From: Bacteriovoracaceae bacterium
Lineage (GTDB): Bacteria; Bdellovibrionota; Bacteriovoracia; Bacteriovoracales; Bacteriovoracaceae
DNA length: 31,372 nucleotides
Direction: 5' to 3'
Assembly (NCBI GenBank): GCA_018060635.1
Contig: JAGOVR010000003.1
Span: 1-31,372 of the forward strand
Shown here: positions 1 to 7,617 of the stretch, piece after piece
How the letters are laid out: each line of letters begins with the position of its first letter
How positions within the stretch are numbered: the first letter of the stretch is position 1
Made by a program: the position numbers and the translations under genes
Notes under the pieces: generated by a model
The model's database searches: none
What the model was told of the DNA's origin: nothing
What the model saw: only the letters and a program-made list of their open reading frames with translations

Positions 1-110
1 CATTGAGAGTGATGAAATTAAAGACACCAAGTTTTGCCATAGGAATATGGCTAACAAAAAAAAATTGATTGGTCAAAGTTCGTAGTTCGGCAGAATGAGC
101 AAATGTTTAA

Positions 111-133
111 TATGGCGGTCCCAAAGGGAATCG
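111..133 (-). repeat. Extra copy of the 3' end of the tRNA-Arg gene
   Basis: These 23 bases are identical to positions 307-329, which hold the last part of the tRNA-Arg gene (T-arm 3' half, acceptor 3' strand, discriminator, encoded CCA and two trailer bases). The two copies are in the same orientation, 196 bp apart. The rest of the tRNA is missing here. A short direct repeat at a tRNA 3' end is what site-specific integration leaves, and also what rtT-type repeats at the E. coli tyrT locus look like. The sequence alone does not separate the two. Confidence 0.85.
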
Positions 134-253
134 CCTACTACACTTTCGGCCTCCTGCCTCAAGTTGCGTAGGCCCACCTCACCAACCTTTCGGTCGCATC
201 ACGCTCCCTCAGCATGCTTTGGCATGCCGGTTGGTTCGTTTCGATTCCCTTTG
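122..253. other. GC-rich branched-structure element closed by a tRNA T-arm-like stem
   Basis: A block visibly richer in GC than the rest of the window. It is closed by a perfect 12-bp inverted repeat (122-133 with 242-253; left arm CAAAGGGAATCG). That arm is part of the tRNA 3' copy, so the right arm is a T-arm-like sequence in the opposite orientation. Inside are two further stems: GCCTAC/GTAGGC (133-138 with 168-173) and ACCAACC/GGTTGGT (181-187 with 229-235), the latter enclosing GCATGC/GCATGC (212-217 with 222-227). Together they could form a three-way junction as RNA or cruciform DNA. No ORF of note lies inside. It may be a small non-autonomous repeat (REP/MITE-like) or a structured RNA; the family is not recognised. 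Confidence 0.6.
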
Positions 254-264
254 TGAAGATGTCT

Positions 265-308
265 TAAAAATAAAAAAGCCATTCTAACGAACGTCTTTTT
301 TATTTTTA
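265..308 (-). terminator. AU-rich stem-loop directly after the tRNA gene
   Basis: A perfect 14-bp inverted repeat (265-278 with 295-308) surrounds a 16-base loop. Read on the minus strand, the stem starts at the base after the encoded CCA of the tRNA, and its 3' arm is a T-rich run. It is a plausible factor-independent terminator or 3' trailer structure for the tRNA transcript. There is no GC clamp, so termination strength is uncertain. Confidence 0.5.
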
Positions 309-384
309 TGGCGGTCCCAAAGGGAATCGAACCCCTAATAGATCTTTAGGAAAGACCCGTTATATCCATTTTAACTATAGGACC
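309..384 (-). tRNA. tRNA-Arg (anticodon CCU)
   Basis: On the minus strand a full cloverleaf can be drawn over 76 bases. The acceptor is GGTCCTA/TGGGACC (one G-T pair), discriminator G, followed by a genomically encoded CCA. The D stem is GTTA/TAAC with a GG-containing loop. The anticodon stem is GGTCT/AGATC around loop TTCCTAA, giving anticodon CCT, which decodes AGG. The variable loop is short, and the T arm is AGGGG-TTCGATT-CCCTT. A matching promoter lies just upstream and a hairpin starts right after CCA, so this is probably a single-tRNA transcription unit. Its last bases are duplicated at 111-133. Confidence 0.95.
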
Positions 385-397
385 CAAGGAAGGCTTC

Positions 398-426
398 ATA
401 ATATCGTTAGGATAGGTTAAGATCAA
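398..426 (-). promoter_or_regulatory. Sigma-70-type promoter of the tRNA-Arg gene
   Basis: On the minus strand, TTGATC (426-421), a spacer of exactly 17 bases and TATTAT (403-398) precede the tRNA 5' end by 13 bases. Both boxes are close to consensus and the spacing is ideal. The -35 box lies just before the start codon of the divergent gene at 430. Confidence 0.65.
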
Positions 427-429
427 GAA

Positions 430-1587
430 ATGCAAAAAGATTTAGCATTATTTTTAAGGATTTGGGATGAGTTGGTCATCAGTGAAAGTAGTCCTCACGC
501 TGTTTTGATTAATCATTTAGTGGAAAAAGATATTACTTTTGATGTGGATGCTTTGGGCAATATTTTAGTACAAAATTCTGATCCTAAACAAGACCTTCTC
601 TATCATATTCATGTTAAAAAATTAACCTCCATTCCTCTGGTCACTCGTCATAAAGAAAGTGTAGAAGGTGATGAAAGGCTTGTAGATTTTATTTTTTATG
701 TTTTTGCTTTGAGTCTTTTAGAGTTAGGACTGCCTTTTTCTTTTTTTATGACTCAAGAAGAAGGTGGGGGAAAAGCCTTAGGAGAAAAGTGTCAGAAAAA
801 GGATATCTTAAGTTTTGCTTCTCTTGAAAGTCACTTTATGGTGTCCCAGCATTCAGGAGAACATCAGTGGCTTTTTCGTAAGATTGCACAAGAGATTCCA
901 AGCGATAGGAGAGGCTATCACTCCTATAAAATATTTTTTTCTGCGTCTGCTACGGAGACTTCCTTTGCTCTCTTAAAACTTTCATTACTGGTTAGTGATG
1001 TGAGTTCAGTGACGTTAGAGGCAAAGGGCTATAGTGCTCTTGTTCATATCGATCGTTTAAGGCAAAAAGAGTTTGAGCAATATGTAGAGCAAGCTCCTTT
1101 GAGAGTTGAAAAATTAGATATTACTCCCTCTAAAAAAATAACTAGAATGGATTACGAATCTTTTTTAGCATTTTCAGCACTTTTTCCAGAAATACTTTTA
1201 TTAGAAATTACGAATCGCAAAATTCTTCTCCATACGAGAATGTGTTATGTACAAGAGCGTGACTTACAAAAGATTAACTTAAGTTTACCTTTTTTTATGG
1301 AATCTTTAGGATTTGCCTTAGAGAAAGAATGGCATTTTGCAGGTTGTACACAAGAGAAAAAAAAGATTGATAAATTTCAGCAAATTTTAGGAGACAAATT
1401 CAAATTACAACAATCTCACGACGCTTTAAGATTAGGCTATGCTTTGGATTTAGTGACAGATTCGCAAGGAGTGGCCATAGGATTTAAAGTAGACAAAAAA
1501 GCAGAATTACTAGCTGTTTCTTTTTCAGAGCTACTTAAATTTTGGAATAATCTAGAAAGAACTCTGATACAAGGGAAAAAAGCGTGA
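430..1587 (+). CDS. PepD/M20-like metallopeptidase-fold protein, probably inactive
   Basis: 385 residues. The start of the protein (WDEL, a serine/proline turn, a polar helix, then DALGNILV) resembles the N-terminus of aminoacyl-histidine dipeptidases and related M20/M28/M42 enzymes. A TQEEGGG segment near residue 110 resembles their EE motif. The usual first metal-binding HxD is not there: the matching place reads YHIHVKK, and the Asp-containing second-ligand loop is also unclear. It therefore looks like a catalytically degenerate member used for binding or structure, or a very divergent peptidase. No signal peptide is seen, so it is probably cytoplasmic. The upstream ribosome site is weak. 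It overlaps the next gene by 4 bp (GTGA), so the two are probably cotranslated. The family assignment is by eye and tentative. Confidence 0.45.
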   Translation: MQKDLALFLRIWDELVISESSPHAVLINHLVEKDITFDVDALGNILVQNSDPKQDLLYHIHVKKLTSIPLVTRHKESVEGDERLVDFIFYVFALSLLELGLPFSFFMTQEEGGGKALGEKCQKKDILSFASLESHFMVSQHSGEHQWLFRKIAQEIPSDRRGYHSYKIFFSASATETSFALLKLSLLVSDVSSVTLEAKGYSALVHIDRLRQKEFEQYVEQAPLRVEKLDITPSKKITRMDYESFLAFSALFPEILLLEITNRKILLHTRMCYVQERDLQKINLSLPFFMESLGFALEKEWHFAGCTQEKKKIDKFQQILGDKFKLQQSHDALRLGYALDLVTDSQGVAIGFKVDKKAELLAVSFSELLKFWNNLERTLIQGKKA

Positions 1588-2516
1588 TCATTTTTTTGCA
1601 GAAAATTTATCAGCATGATTTTTTTTCTCCCATCCGCAGACTTTTAAGAGGAATGCAAATTTTTCATAAAAATCATGGGATGACAGTTTCTGCTGGGGCC
1701 ACTTTTTATGCCATTCTAAGTTTTATGCCTCTTATGCTTTTTTCTGTTACTATTATTCAAAAATTTTTTGGCACTTACTTTCAGTTTAAGGCTACTCTTT
1801 TTTCTTATCTTTCTGAATTTTTCCCTTCTACTTCCAATTGGGTTACTCAAATGGTGGAACAAGCACTGAAGCATCAAGAAGGGGCCAAGGCTGGTAGTAG
1901 TTGGCTGGGACTTTTTATTTTAGCTTGGGGAAGTTTAAGTTTTCTCAATGCTATGTTTCAAGGTATTGAGATTATTTCTGGTAAGGATTTACATCGAGGT
2001 ATTCTGATTCGTTTTAAATCCCTCTTTATTATGTTAGTGACTATTATTTCTATCGTTTTGATGATGGCCATTACCCCTTTAAGTTTATTTATAACTAAAT
2101 GGTTACAAAATACAGCTTTAGTTCAATTTTTACTTAAGCTGACAGCCTTTGTTCCTTATCTTGGAAGTTTTTTGCAAAAAGTTGATCTTTCGCAAAGTGT
2201 GGCCTACTGGAGTAACTCTAAATTATTTTTTGCTATTTTGATGGTCATTTATTTTACTTTTCTCTTCCGCTATCTTTTTAATAAAAACATTGGCTATAAA
2301 GATTCTTTTTGGGGAGGTCTTTTTTTTGTTCTGTTATTTAATTTAGGAAAGTATTTATTTTGGTTTTATCTTTTCTATTTACGTGATGGTCTCATGAGAC
2401 ATTACGGAGCTTTCTACACATTGATGGCGACACTTTTTTGGGTTTATTTCTTAATGTTATCTTTTTTCTTTTCTGCCTCTCTTTGTTATGCCAGTGAAGA
2501 AAGATCCTTAACATAG
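1584..2516 (+). CDS. YihY/BrkB-family inner membrane protein
   Basis: 310 residues with about six hydrophobic segments. The family signature is near residues 30-55: HGMTVSAGATFYAILSFMPL, a polar helix running into the first membrane span. The family was once called ribonuclease BN (Rbn) by mistake; its members are integral membrane proteins of unsettled function, possibly transporters. The start is GTG, fixed by the 4-bp overlap with the stop of the preceding gene. Length is normal for the family (about 280-320). The only neighbour clue is the tight coupling to the peptidase-like protein. Confidence 0.88.
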   Translation: MIIFLQKIYQHDFFSPIRRLLRGMQIFHKNHGMTVSAGATFYAILSFMPLMLFSVTIIQKFFGTYFQFKATLFSYLSEFFPSTSNWVTQMVEQALKHQEGAKAGSSWLGLFILAWGSLSFLNAMFQGIEIISGKDLHRGILIRFKSLFIMLVTIISIVLMMAITPLSLFITKWLQNTALVQFLLKLTAFVPYLGSFLQKVDLSQSVAYWSNSKLFFAILMVIYFTFLFRYLFNKNIGYKDSFWGGLFFVLLFNLGKYLFWFYLFYLRDGLMRHYGAFYTLMATLFWVYFLMLSFFFSASLCYASEERSLT

Positions 2517-2580
2517 GCCTTGTGTTTTTCTTTTTATTTTTGCACAATAAAAGAAAGATTATTTTATCAGAGGCTTTTCT

Positions 2581-3315
2581 TTGTTTATTGATGATATTGA
2601 AGCTTTAGTAGCTCAGACTTTTCAAATGGTGCACGATCCGCATTTAGATCGTGGTTTTAATATAGACAATCAAGACGAGATTCCTGCTAGTTCAGGATTA
2701 TGGTACAGGTTAGAAAAAAAACATGATTTTTTTCAAATAAAGGCCCAAGAAACGAGTTGTTTAAGAGATGTTCATCCTTTGGAGCGCAAAGGTAATCATT
2801 ATTTTGCTACAGAGTATTTGGAGCAAGCACAGATGCTTAAGCAGGAATATTCTCACTACCGTTTCCCTCTTTTTGAAGAAAGAATTTATAATTTAGGGGA
2901 TCCCTCTCTTTCATGGTGGATGGTGCATACTCATAATTCTCTAAAAATTACCTTCAAGAATGGGGGCGAAATTCTGGATAGTGATCTTAAGTTAAAGCTA
3001 GGTTTTCTAGGAGATATTCCTCTTTTTATTTTTAAAATGAATAGGGCCCAAGCTTTTTTAACTAAGGCTTTGGCGATACAGCAGTTTCAAGTTAATCATA
3101 AAGAATTTATCTTGAGATGTGGAACAGATGTCTCTTTAGATTTGTTTAATATATTTAAACAAATTTTTATAGAAGGATGTGACCCTGCAGTTTTTTTTGA
3201 GAAAACGTGTTTTAAGCTAGCAGAAGATAGAACTACTTATTTCTTCTTTAAAGAGTTAGCAGTTCTTCGTCGTTTTTGGTTAGATATTCAAAAAAAGATT
3301 CAATCTTTAGAATAA
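2581..3315 (+). CDS. Unrecognised cytoplasmic protein
   Basis: 244 residues from a TTG start; AGAGG at 2569-2573 sits seven bases upstream and supports this start. There is no signal peptide or membrane segment. The protein is rich in aromatic residues and Lys/Glu, with several predicted-looking amphipathic helices in the second half (residues about 150-240). I do not recognise a family. It follows the YihY gene by 64 bp on the same strand and its last 16 bp overlap the 3' end of a convergent small gene. Codon use matches its neighbours. Confidence 0.7.
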   Translation: MFIDDIEALVAQTFQMVHDPHLDRGFNIDNQDEIPASSGLWYRLEKKHDFFQIKAQETSCLRDVHPLERKGNHYFATEYLEQAQMLKQEYSHYRFPLFEERIYNLGDPSLSWWMVHTHNSLKITFKNGGEILDSDLKLKLGFLGDIPLFIFKMNRAQAFLTKALAIQQFQVNHKEFILRCGTDVSLDLFNIFKQIFIEGCDPAVFFEKTCFKLAEDRTTYFFFKELAVLRRFWLDIQKKIQSLE

Positions 3316-3533
3316 CATTTTTTACCTGCTAAATAGCCTGTTAGCATAATCTGTAAAAGAGCATCTAATTCATCATCATCTTGAATGCCATAGTATTCTT
3401 CAAGGTGCAAAGAGAAGAGATCAAGTTCTTCATCACTCAATTCTTTTTCAATCATATCCATAAAATCTTCCGATGAATTATTTTCAATATCGTCAAAGAA
3501 TTGACTGAAAATTTGTACTTTATTTTTGATCAT
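3300..3533 (-). CDS. Small acidic protein of unknown function
   Basis: 77 residues, strongly acidic (many Asp/Glu, including an EDFMDMIEKEL stretch and a DDDELDAL stretch). The end carries the only basic cluster (GKKCYSKD). A good ribosome site (AAGGAG, six bases before ATG) supports that it is real. It has the size and composition of a helical adaptor or inhibitor protein, but no family is recognised. It is transcribed divergently from the gene at 3666, and the intervening region contains several TATAAT-like sequences. Confidence 0.6.
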   Translation of the reverse strand: MIKNKVQIFSQFFDDIENNSSEDFMDMIEKELSDEELDLFSLHLEEYYGIQDDDELDALLQIMLTGYLAGKKCYSKD

Positions 3534-3665
3534 GTGTTCTCCTTATTAAAAATTTTTCTTGGCCTCTTATTATAAAAGTTTAATAATAGTTATTATACAG
3601 GTTATTTGAATATTAAAAATGAATAGGGAATTTCATTTTTACTTATGATCTCTCAAGGAGGAAAC

Positions 3666-3998
3666 GTGACAATAGGTGATTGTTTAGAAGAAATTCGAAA
3701 AATTTACTTGAATGGATGTTCTAAGCGTATGACCCGTGTAGGAATAAACCTTATAAGAGAACTCAAGTACTCTTTGTTTTTAGGAAGTGAATATCCTAAA
3801 AAAGGGTGGTTGTTATCTATGGATGTAAAAGCACCTGTGCTTATTCATAAGCAGGTAAAAATCATAGTTAATTTAAATCCTGAAGTTATGCCATCAGCGG
3901 TAGAGACACTTTCTACCGAATCCATTCGTTATTGGAAAAAAATGCCCTACAGACAAAAAGTACAAATACTCAGAGAAGAAATTCCTCTCTCTAACTAA
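3666..3998 (+). CDS. Unrecognised small protein
   Basis: 110 residues from a GTG start. AAGGAGG at 3655-3661, four bases before the GTG, is a near-perfect Shine-Dalgarno and favours this start over the in-frame ATG at 3645, which has none. The protein is basic, without signal peptide or membrane segment, with a central hydrophobic strand pattern (GWLLSMDV, VKIIVNLNP) that suggests a small alpha/beta fold. No family recognised. Confidence 0.65.
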   Translation: MTIGDCLEEIRKIYLNGCSKRMTRVGINLIRELKYSLFLGSEYPKKGWLLSMDVKAPVLIHKQVKIIVNLNPEVMPSAVETLSTESIRYWKKMPYRQKVQILREEIPLSN

Positions 3999-4111
3999 TT
4001 TAGACAGGGACTATTTTTCCTATTCCGCTAAAAAAAATATTTTTTGCTAAAATTAAATTTAAATCCGTATTGTTTCGACAAGGATGTTGAAACTTTTGAC
4101 AACAGGATGTT

Positions 4112-4672
4112 ATGTCAGCACCAGCTATCGCCAAGGGAGGGATTCCCCAAGAGCAAAAAAAATCTATTCCCACTAAAAAAGTCGGAGATTATAGAGCTGA
4201 TGGCTTTGCCAGAGAGATCAAGCCTACTCGTCTTTCTATCGCTAAACCAGAAGATACAACTTTTTTAACTCCTTTGAAGCGTACAACAAAAGAAGGAGCT
4301 TCCGCATCAGAAATAAAAATAGAAAAAAATAAAAAAAGTATCAGTAAATCGTCAGTGCAAAAGAATAAAAATAACTGGTTTTTTAAATTTGCAGTTCAGG
4401 CAGGTTGGATTATTTGTTTTCTTTTAGTCTTACGTTTAATTTTTATGGACAGAGGGATTATTGATTACGTTGCAAAAGAAAAATTTTTGAAAGGAAAAGA
4501 ACAGCATTTAGTTCTGCTTAAAGCAGAAAATCATAAATTAACAGAAGATATTAGTGAACTGCAAAATAATAAAAGTTATCAAAAAAAATTAGTACGTGAA
4601 GTTTTAGGGTTTATAGCGTCGGACGAATATTTGATTCTATTTGCAAAAGAGAAGGATTTGAATTCCAAATAA
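4112..4672 (+). CDS. FtsB/DivIC-like septum formation protein
   Basis: 186 residues. A basic, disordered N-terminal region (1-88) is followed by one membrane span (about 90-112), a coiled-coil stretch (about 125-160, heptad-like Leu/Glu/Asn) and the family's end signature VREVLGFIASDEYLILF (161-177). Compare the reduced form AREELGM..xGE.v..F in FtsB. FtsB/DivIC sits in the inner membrane, with the coiled coil in the periplasm pairing with FtsL to recruit the septal peptidoglycan machinery. The N-terminal tail is much longer than in E. coli FtsB (103 residues in total). Its 3' end overlaps the convergent DUF192 gene by 62 bp, which is unusually long. Confidence 0.8.
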   Translation: MSAPAIAKGGIPQEQKKSIPTKKVGDYRADGFAREIKPTRLSIAKPEDTTFLTPLKRTTKEGASASEIKIEKNKKSISKSSVQKNKNNWFFKFAVQAGWIICFLLVLRLIFMDRGIIDYVAKEKFLKGKEQHLVLLKAENHKLTEDISELQNNKSYQKKLVREVLGFIASDEYLILFAKEKDLNSK

Positions 4673-5174
4673 GTTTAGTTCCTTTTTGGATTTCTTTTGC
4701 CAAAGGGGATGAGGATTTTACTTCGAATACGTGTCGACAATAAATAGGCCTAGTGCGAGCAATAGGCTTTTTATCTTCTGAACGTCCAGGGTGATGAGGG
4801 ACATTGCGTTCAACATCTAATACTTCTAAATCTTTACTTAAAAAATAAATATCTAAATCAAAGTAGGTATCAGGCATCCAAAAAGATTTGATAGAGTCTT
4901 CTGTATAGAAGAAAAGCATGGCCTCATGGTCAGAAAAGTCACTAGCCTTAACACCACTTAATCCTTGGGTTTGTTGCTCTAGAGAAAGAGCTAAATAAGT
5001 TTTTAGTTTTTTACCTGAAGGCAACAAAATTTCTCCTTCTGTTGGTAGCGGTGTAGGAGCTACTGTTTGCACCGTCTCTTTTTTAGGAGATTCACACCCT
5101 ATAAAAGAAAAGAGGGTTAGGAACGTCACTATAAAACCAAGATTTTTTTTGCTGAATATGTACGTTTGGGCCAT
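4611..5174 (-). CDS. DUF192 lipoprotein
   Basis: 187 residues. The N-terminus has two lysines, a hydrophobic stretch and the lipobox FIGC with Cys27, so it should be lipid-anchored. A Thr/Pro-rich linker follows. From about residue 48 the DUF192 fold begins: LALSLEQQTQGLSG, then MLFFYTEDSIKSFWM, the aspartate-rich DLDIYFLSKDLEV and a closing basic/Gly turn. DUF192 proteins are small exported beta-rich domains of unknown function. It is divergent from aspS (32 bp apart) and convergent with the FtsB-like gene, which it overlaps by 62 bp. Confidence 0.85.
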   Translation of the reverse strand: MAQTYIFSKKNLGFIVTFLTLFSFIGCESPKKETVQTVAPTPLPTEGEILLPSGKKLKTYLALSLEQQTQGLSGVKASDFSDHEAMLFFYTEDSIKSFWMPDTYFDLDIYFLSKDLEVLDVERNVPHHPGRSEDKKPIARTRPIYCRHVFEVKSSSPLAKEIQKGTKLIWNSNPSLLQIESNIRPTL

Positions 5175-5206
5175 AATGGCTTCATTATAATCAAAAAGGA
5201 GATCTT

Positions 5207-6982
5207 ATGGCCAGAGTTCTAAAAGGACTCATGCGTACTCACCATTGTGCAGAACTTTGCCTAAGTGACCAAGGTAAAGAGGTTCGTCTTTGTGGATGGG
5301 TTCATCGTATTAGAGATTTAGGAGGTCTTTATTTTATTGATTTAAGAGATAAATTTGGCATTACGCAGTTAGGTTTTGAAAAGATATCTGTAGAAGATCG
5401 GCAAGCCTTTCATGGTCTCTCTTTGGAATCTGTCATTGCCGTACGGGGTGAAGTTGTCGCAAGACCGCTATCAGCTCAAAATAAAGAAATGGCAACGGGG
5501 GAGATAGAGGTTCAGGTTTTGGAGTTAACTCTCTTATCTCATTGTGAAACCCCTCCTTTTTTTCCAGAAGGAAAAACGGAAGTTTCAGAGGATCTAAAAT
5601 TACGTTATCGTTATTTAGATTTAAGAAGCCTTAAGTTACAAAAGATATTAACTCTTCGTTCTGATATTTCTCGGAGAGCACGTGAAACTCTTTATGATTT
5701 AGGTTTTACAGAAGTTGAAACACCCATACTTTATAAAACTACCCCAGAGGGAGCTAGAGATTATATTGTTCCCAGTCGTGTACACGCAGGTAAAGTTTAT
5801 GCTCTTCCTCAATCACCACAAACGTTAAAGCAACTCCTTATGATTGGTGGCACAGATAAGTACTTTCAACTCTCTCGTTGTTTTCGTGATGAAGATTTGC
5901 GAGCAGATCGTCAACCAGAATTTACTCAAATAGATATTGAGATTTCTTTTTTGACTCAAGAGTATATGAAAAATTTAGTAGAGCATTTAGTGGGGAATTT
6001 GTTTTCACTGGGTGAAAACTTTAAGCTTCCTATAATGACCTATGCCCACGCTTTAGAAAAATATGGTTCAGACAAACCAGACACTCGTTTTGATCTTCAT
6101 CATCACAATGTGACACAGATTTTTGAAAATTCTAGTTTCACTCTTTTCGCAGAAGTGGCGCAAAAAAAAGGTTTAATTAAAGCTCTTTTTGTCGCAGAAA
6201 GTGTCGGCGATTTATCACGTAAAGAGATTGATGATCTGACACCTATGGTAAAACCTGTGGGAGGAAAAGGTGTGGCTTGGTTTAAAGTAAAAGAAAAAGA
6301 AGTTAGTGGTGGTATTTCTAAATTTGTGACACCCGAACTGTTAAAGTCATTACAAGAAAAAACAGGTATAGGATCTAATGGATTATGGCTTTTCTTTGCA
6401 GACACAGAAGAGAAAATAGCTCATGAGTGTGCTCATACCGTGCGTGTTTTCCTAGGTAAAAAATTACAACTCATAAAATCAGGATATCATTTCTTGTGGG
6501 TTTATGATTTTCCTTTACTAGAGTATAACAAAGACGATGATCGCTTCTACGCTCTCCACCATCCTTTTACCAGACCTAAAGATGAAGATTTACAATTTTT
6601 TTTAAAGGGAGATAAGGAGAGTCTTAAAAAAGTTCATGCACAAGCTTATGATGTTGTTTGTAATGGCTATGAGATCGGTGGAGGTTCTTTGCGTATTTAT
6701 GATACCAAGGTTCAATCTCTTATGTTTGAGTTTTTGGGAATGCAAGAAGAAGAGATTAAGCGCAAGTTTGGATTTTTTATTGAGGCCTTAAAATATGGAA
6801 CTCCTCCCCATGGTGGTATTGCTTTTGGACTTGATCGGATTGTGATGCTCCTTGCAGGAAGTGAAAGTATTCGTGATGTGATTGCATTTCCTAAGACAAC
6901 TTCAGCAACGGATATGATGGCACAGGCCCCTTCAGAAGCCTCAGCGGAACAACTAAAGGAACTCCATTTTAAGTGGTTGTAG
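5207..6982 (+). CDS. aspS: Aspartyl-tRNA synthetase
   Basis: 591 residues, the normal size for the bacterial-type enzyme, which charges tRNA-Asp with aspartate (some bacterial forms also charge tRNA-Asn). The order is an N-terminal OB-fold anticodon domain (GWVHRIRDLGGLYFIDLRD), class II motif 2 (FRDEDLRADRQPEFTQID, from about residue 226), the GAD insertion domain typical of bacterial enzymes (about 290-420), and motif 3 (GIAFGLDRIVML, near 540). The C-terminus has the usual AFPKT and APSEAS stretches. ATG is preceded by AAGGAG at the right distance. Only 4 bp separate its stop from the convergent RDD gene. Confidence 0.97.
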   Translation: MARVLKGLMRTHHCAELCLSDQGKEVRLCGWVHRIRDLGGLYFIDLRDKFGITQLGFEKISVEDRQAFHGLSLESVIAVRGEVVARPLSAQNKEMATGEIEVQVLELTLLSHCETPPFFPEGKTEVSEDLKLRYRYLDLRSLKLQKILTLRSDISRRARETLYDLGFTEVETPILYKTTPEGARDYIVPSRVHAGKVYALPQSPQTLKQLLMIGGTDKYFQLSRCFRDEDLRADRQPEFTQIDIEISFLTQEYMKNLVEHLVGNLFSLGENFKLPIMTYAHALEKYGSDKPDTRFDLHHHNVTQIFENSSFTLFAEVAQKKGLIKALFVAESVGDLSRKEIDDLTPMVKPVGGKGVAWFKVKEKEVSGGISKFVTPELLKSLQEKTGIGSNGLWLFFADTEEKIAHECAHTVRVFLGKKLQLIKSGYHFLWVYDFPLLEYNKDDDRFYALHHPFTRPKDEDLQFFLKGDKESLKKVHAQAYDVVCNGYEIGGGSLRIYDTKVQSLMFEFLGMQEEEIKRKFGFFIEALKYGTPPHGGIAFGLDRIVMLLAGSESIRDVIAFPKTTSATDMMAQAPSEASAEQLKELHFKWL

Positions 6983-6986
6983 TTTT

Positions 6987-7574
6987 TTAAGCCGCCATTT
7001 TTTCTAAATCATCATCCACAGATTTAGAGGTAAGGATTTTATCCGAAGTGTTGTGTCTTTTCTCAAAAACAGTGTGGGTTCCTGACCAGATTTCTCCTAA
7101 ACTGCGTTTATCTTTTCTTATAAGAGGAAGAAAAAATAAAAGACCAAAGCTTAAATAGCTTAAAAAATTTCCTAGGGCATTTAATACAGCAGAAGCAAAA
7201 GTAACAGTTTTTTCTTTTTCACCTTTGCTTTTAAAACCAAAGATAAGTCCTCCTATGGTTTGTCCGTGCCCCCAAGTCATACTCATAATAAAATAGCCTA
7301 AAAAAAGAGTAGTGGTCGCAAGAGATTCCACGGCCGTAAAACTATCAATGACTTCTTGTTTAAGACTTAAAGGCATTTGATAGAAAAAAGATCTGAGAAA
7401 AAAAGCATAAGTATGCAGTGTTATTTTTTTTAATATTCCAATAGTGACTAAATCTACAATGAGGCCATAAGCTCTCTTTCTTAAGAGAAGAGAGGGATTC
7501 TCCTTTTTGTTAGGAAAATATAAAATATTATTTTGAGTGGCAGAAGAATTGTTATTTTGTGCTAAAAAAGCCAT
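6987..7574 (-). CDS. RDD-family membrane protein
   Basis: 195 residues. The RDD signature can be followed: RKRAYGLIVDLVTIG (residues about 32-46; the first Arg and the Asp are the family's conserved pair), GQTIGGLIFGFK in the middle, and a final RKDKRSLGEIWSGT in the place of the third conserved RDxxH/W-type motif. Three or four hydrophobic segments are visible. RDD proteins are small inner-membrane proteins; some take part in ion homeostasis, most are uncharacterised. The Asn-rich N-terminus and the acidic C-terminus are extra. Transcribed away from the M2 peptidase gene. Confidence 0.8.
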   Translation of the reverse strand: MAFLAQNNNSSATQNNILYFPNKKENPSLLLRKRAYGLIVDLVTIGILKKITLHTYAFFLRSFFYQMPLSLKQEVIDSFTAVESLATTTLFLGYFIMSMTWGHGQTIGGLIFGFKSKGEKEKTVTFASAVLNALGNFLSYLSFGLLFFLPLIRKDKRSLGEIWSGTHTVFEKRHNTSDKILTSKSVDDDLEKMAA

Positions 7575-7617
7575 AGTTATTTATCGGTAAAAAAAAGTTT
7601 TTTTAAAGGGAATATTT

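Noticed and set aside
39..52. Short hairpin CCATA/TATGG near the left edge
   Set aside because: Only five pairs, and neither strand has a T-run directly after it; no function could be supported for 1-110.
4044..4268. A 74-residue plus-strand frame before and inside the FtsB-like gene
   Set aside because: No ribosome site, and it overlaps the disordered N-terminus of the FtsB-like protein in another frame.
5186..5191. TATAAT between the DUF192 gene and aspS as the aspS promoter
   Set aside because: Transcription from it would begin at about 5198, inside the aspS ribosome site, and no -35 box lies at a suitable distance.
6103..6405. A 100-residue minus-strand frame inside aspS
   Set aside because: It is antisense to a highly conserved synthetase, with no ribosome site or family resemblance.
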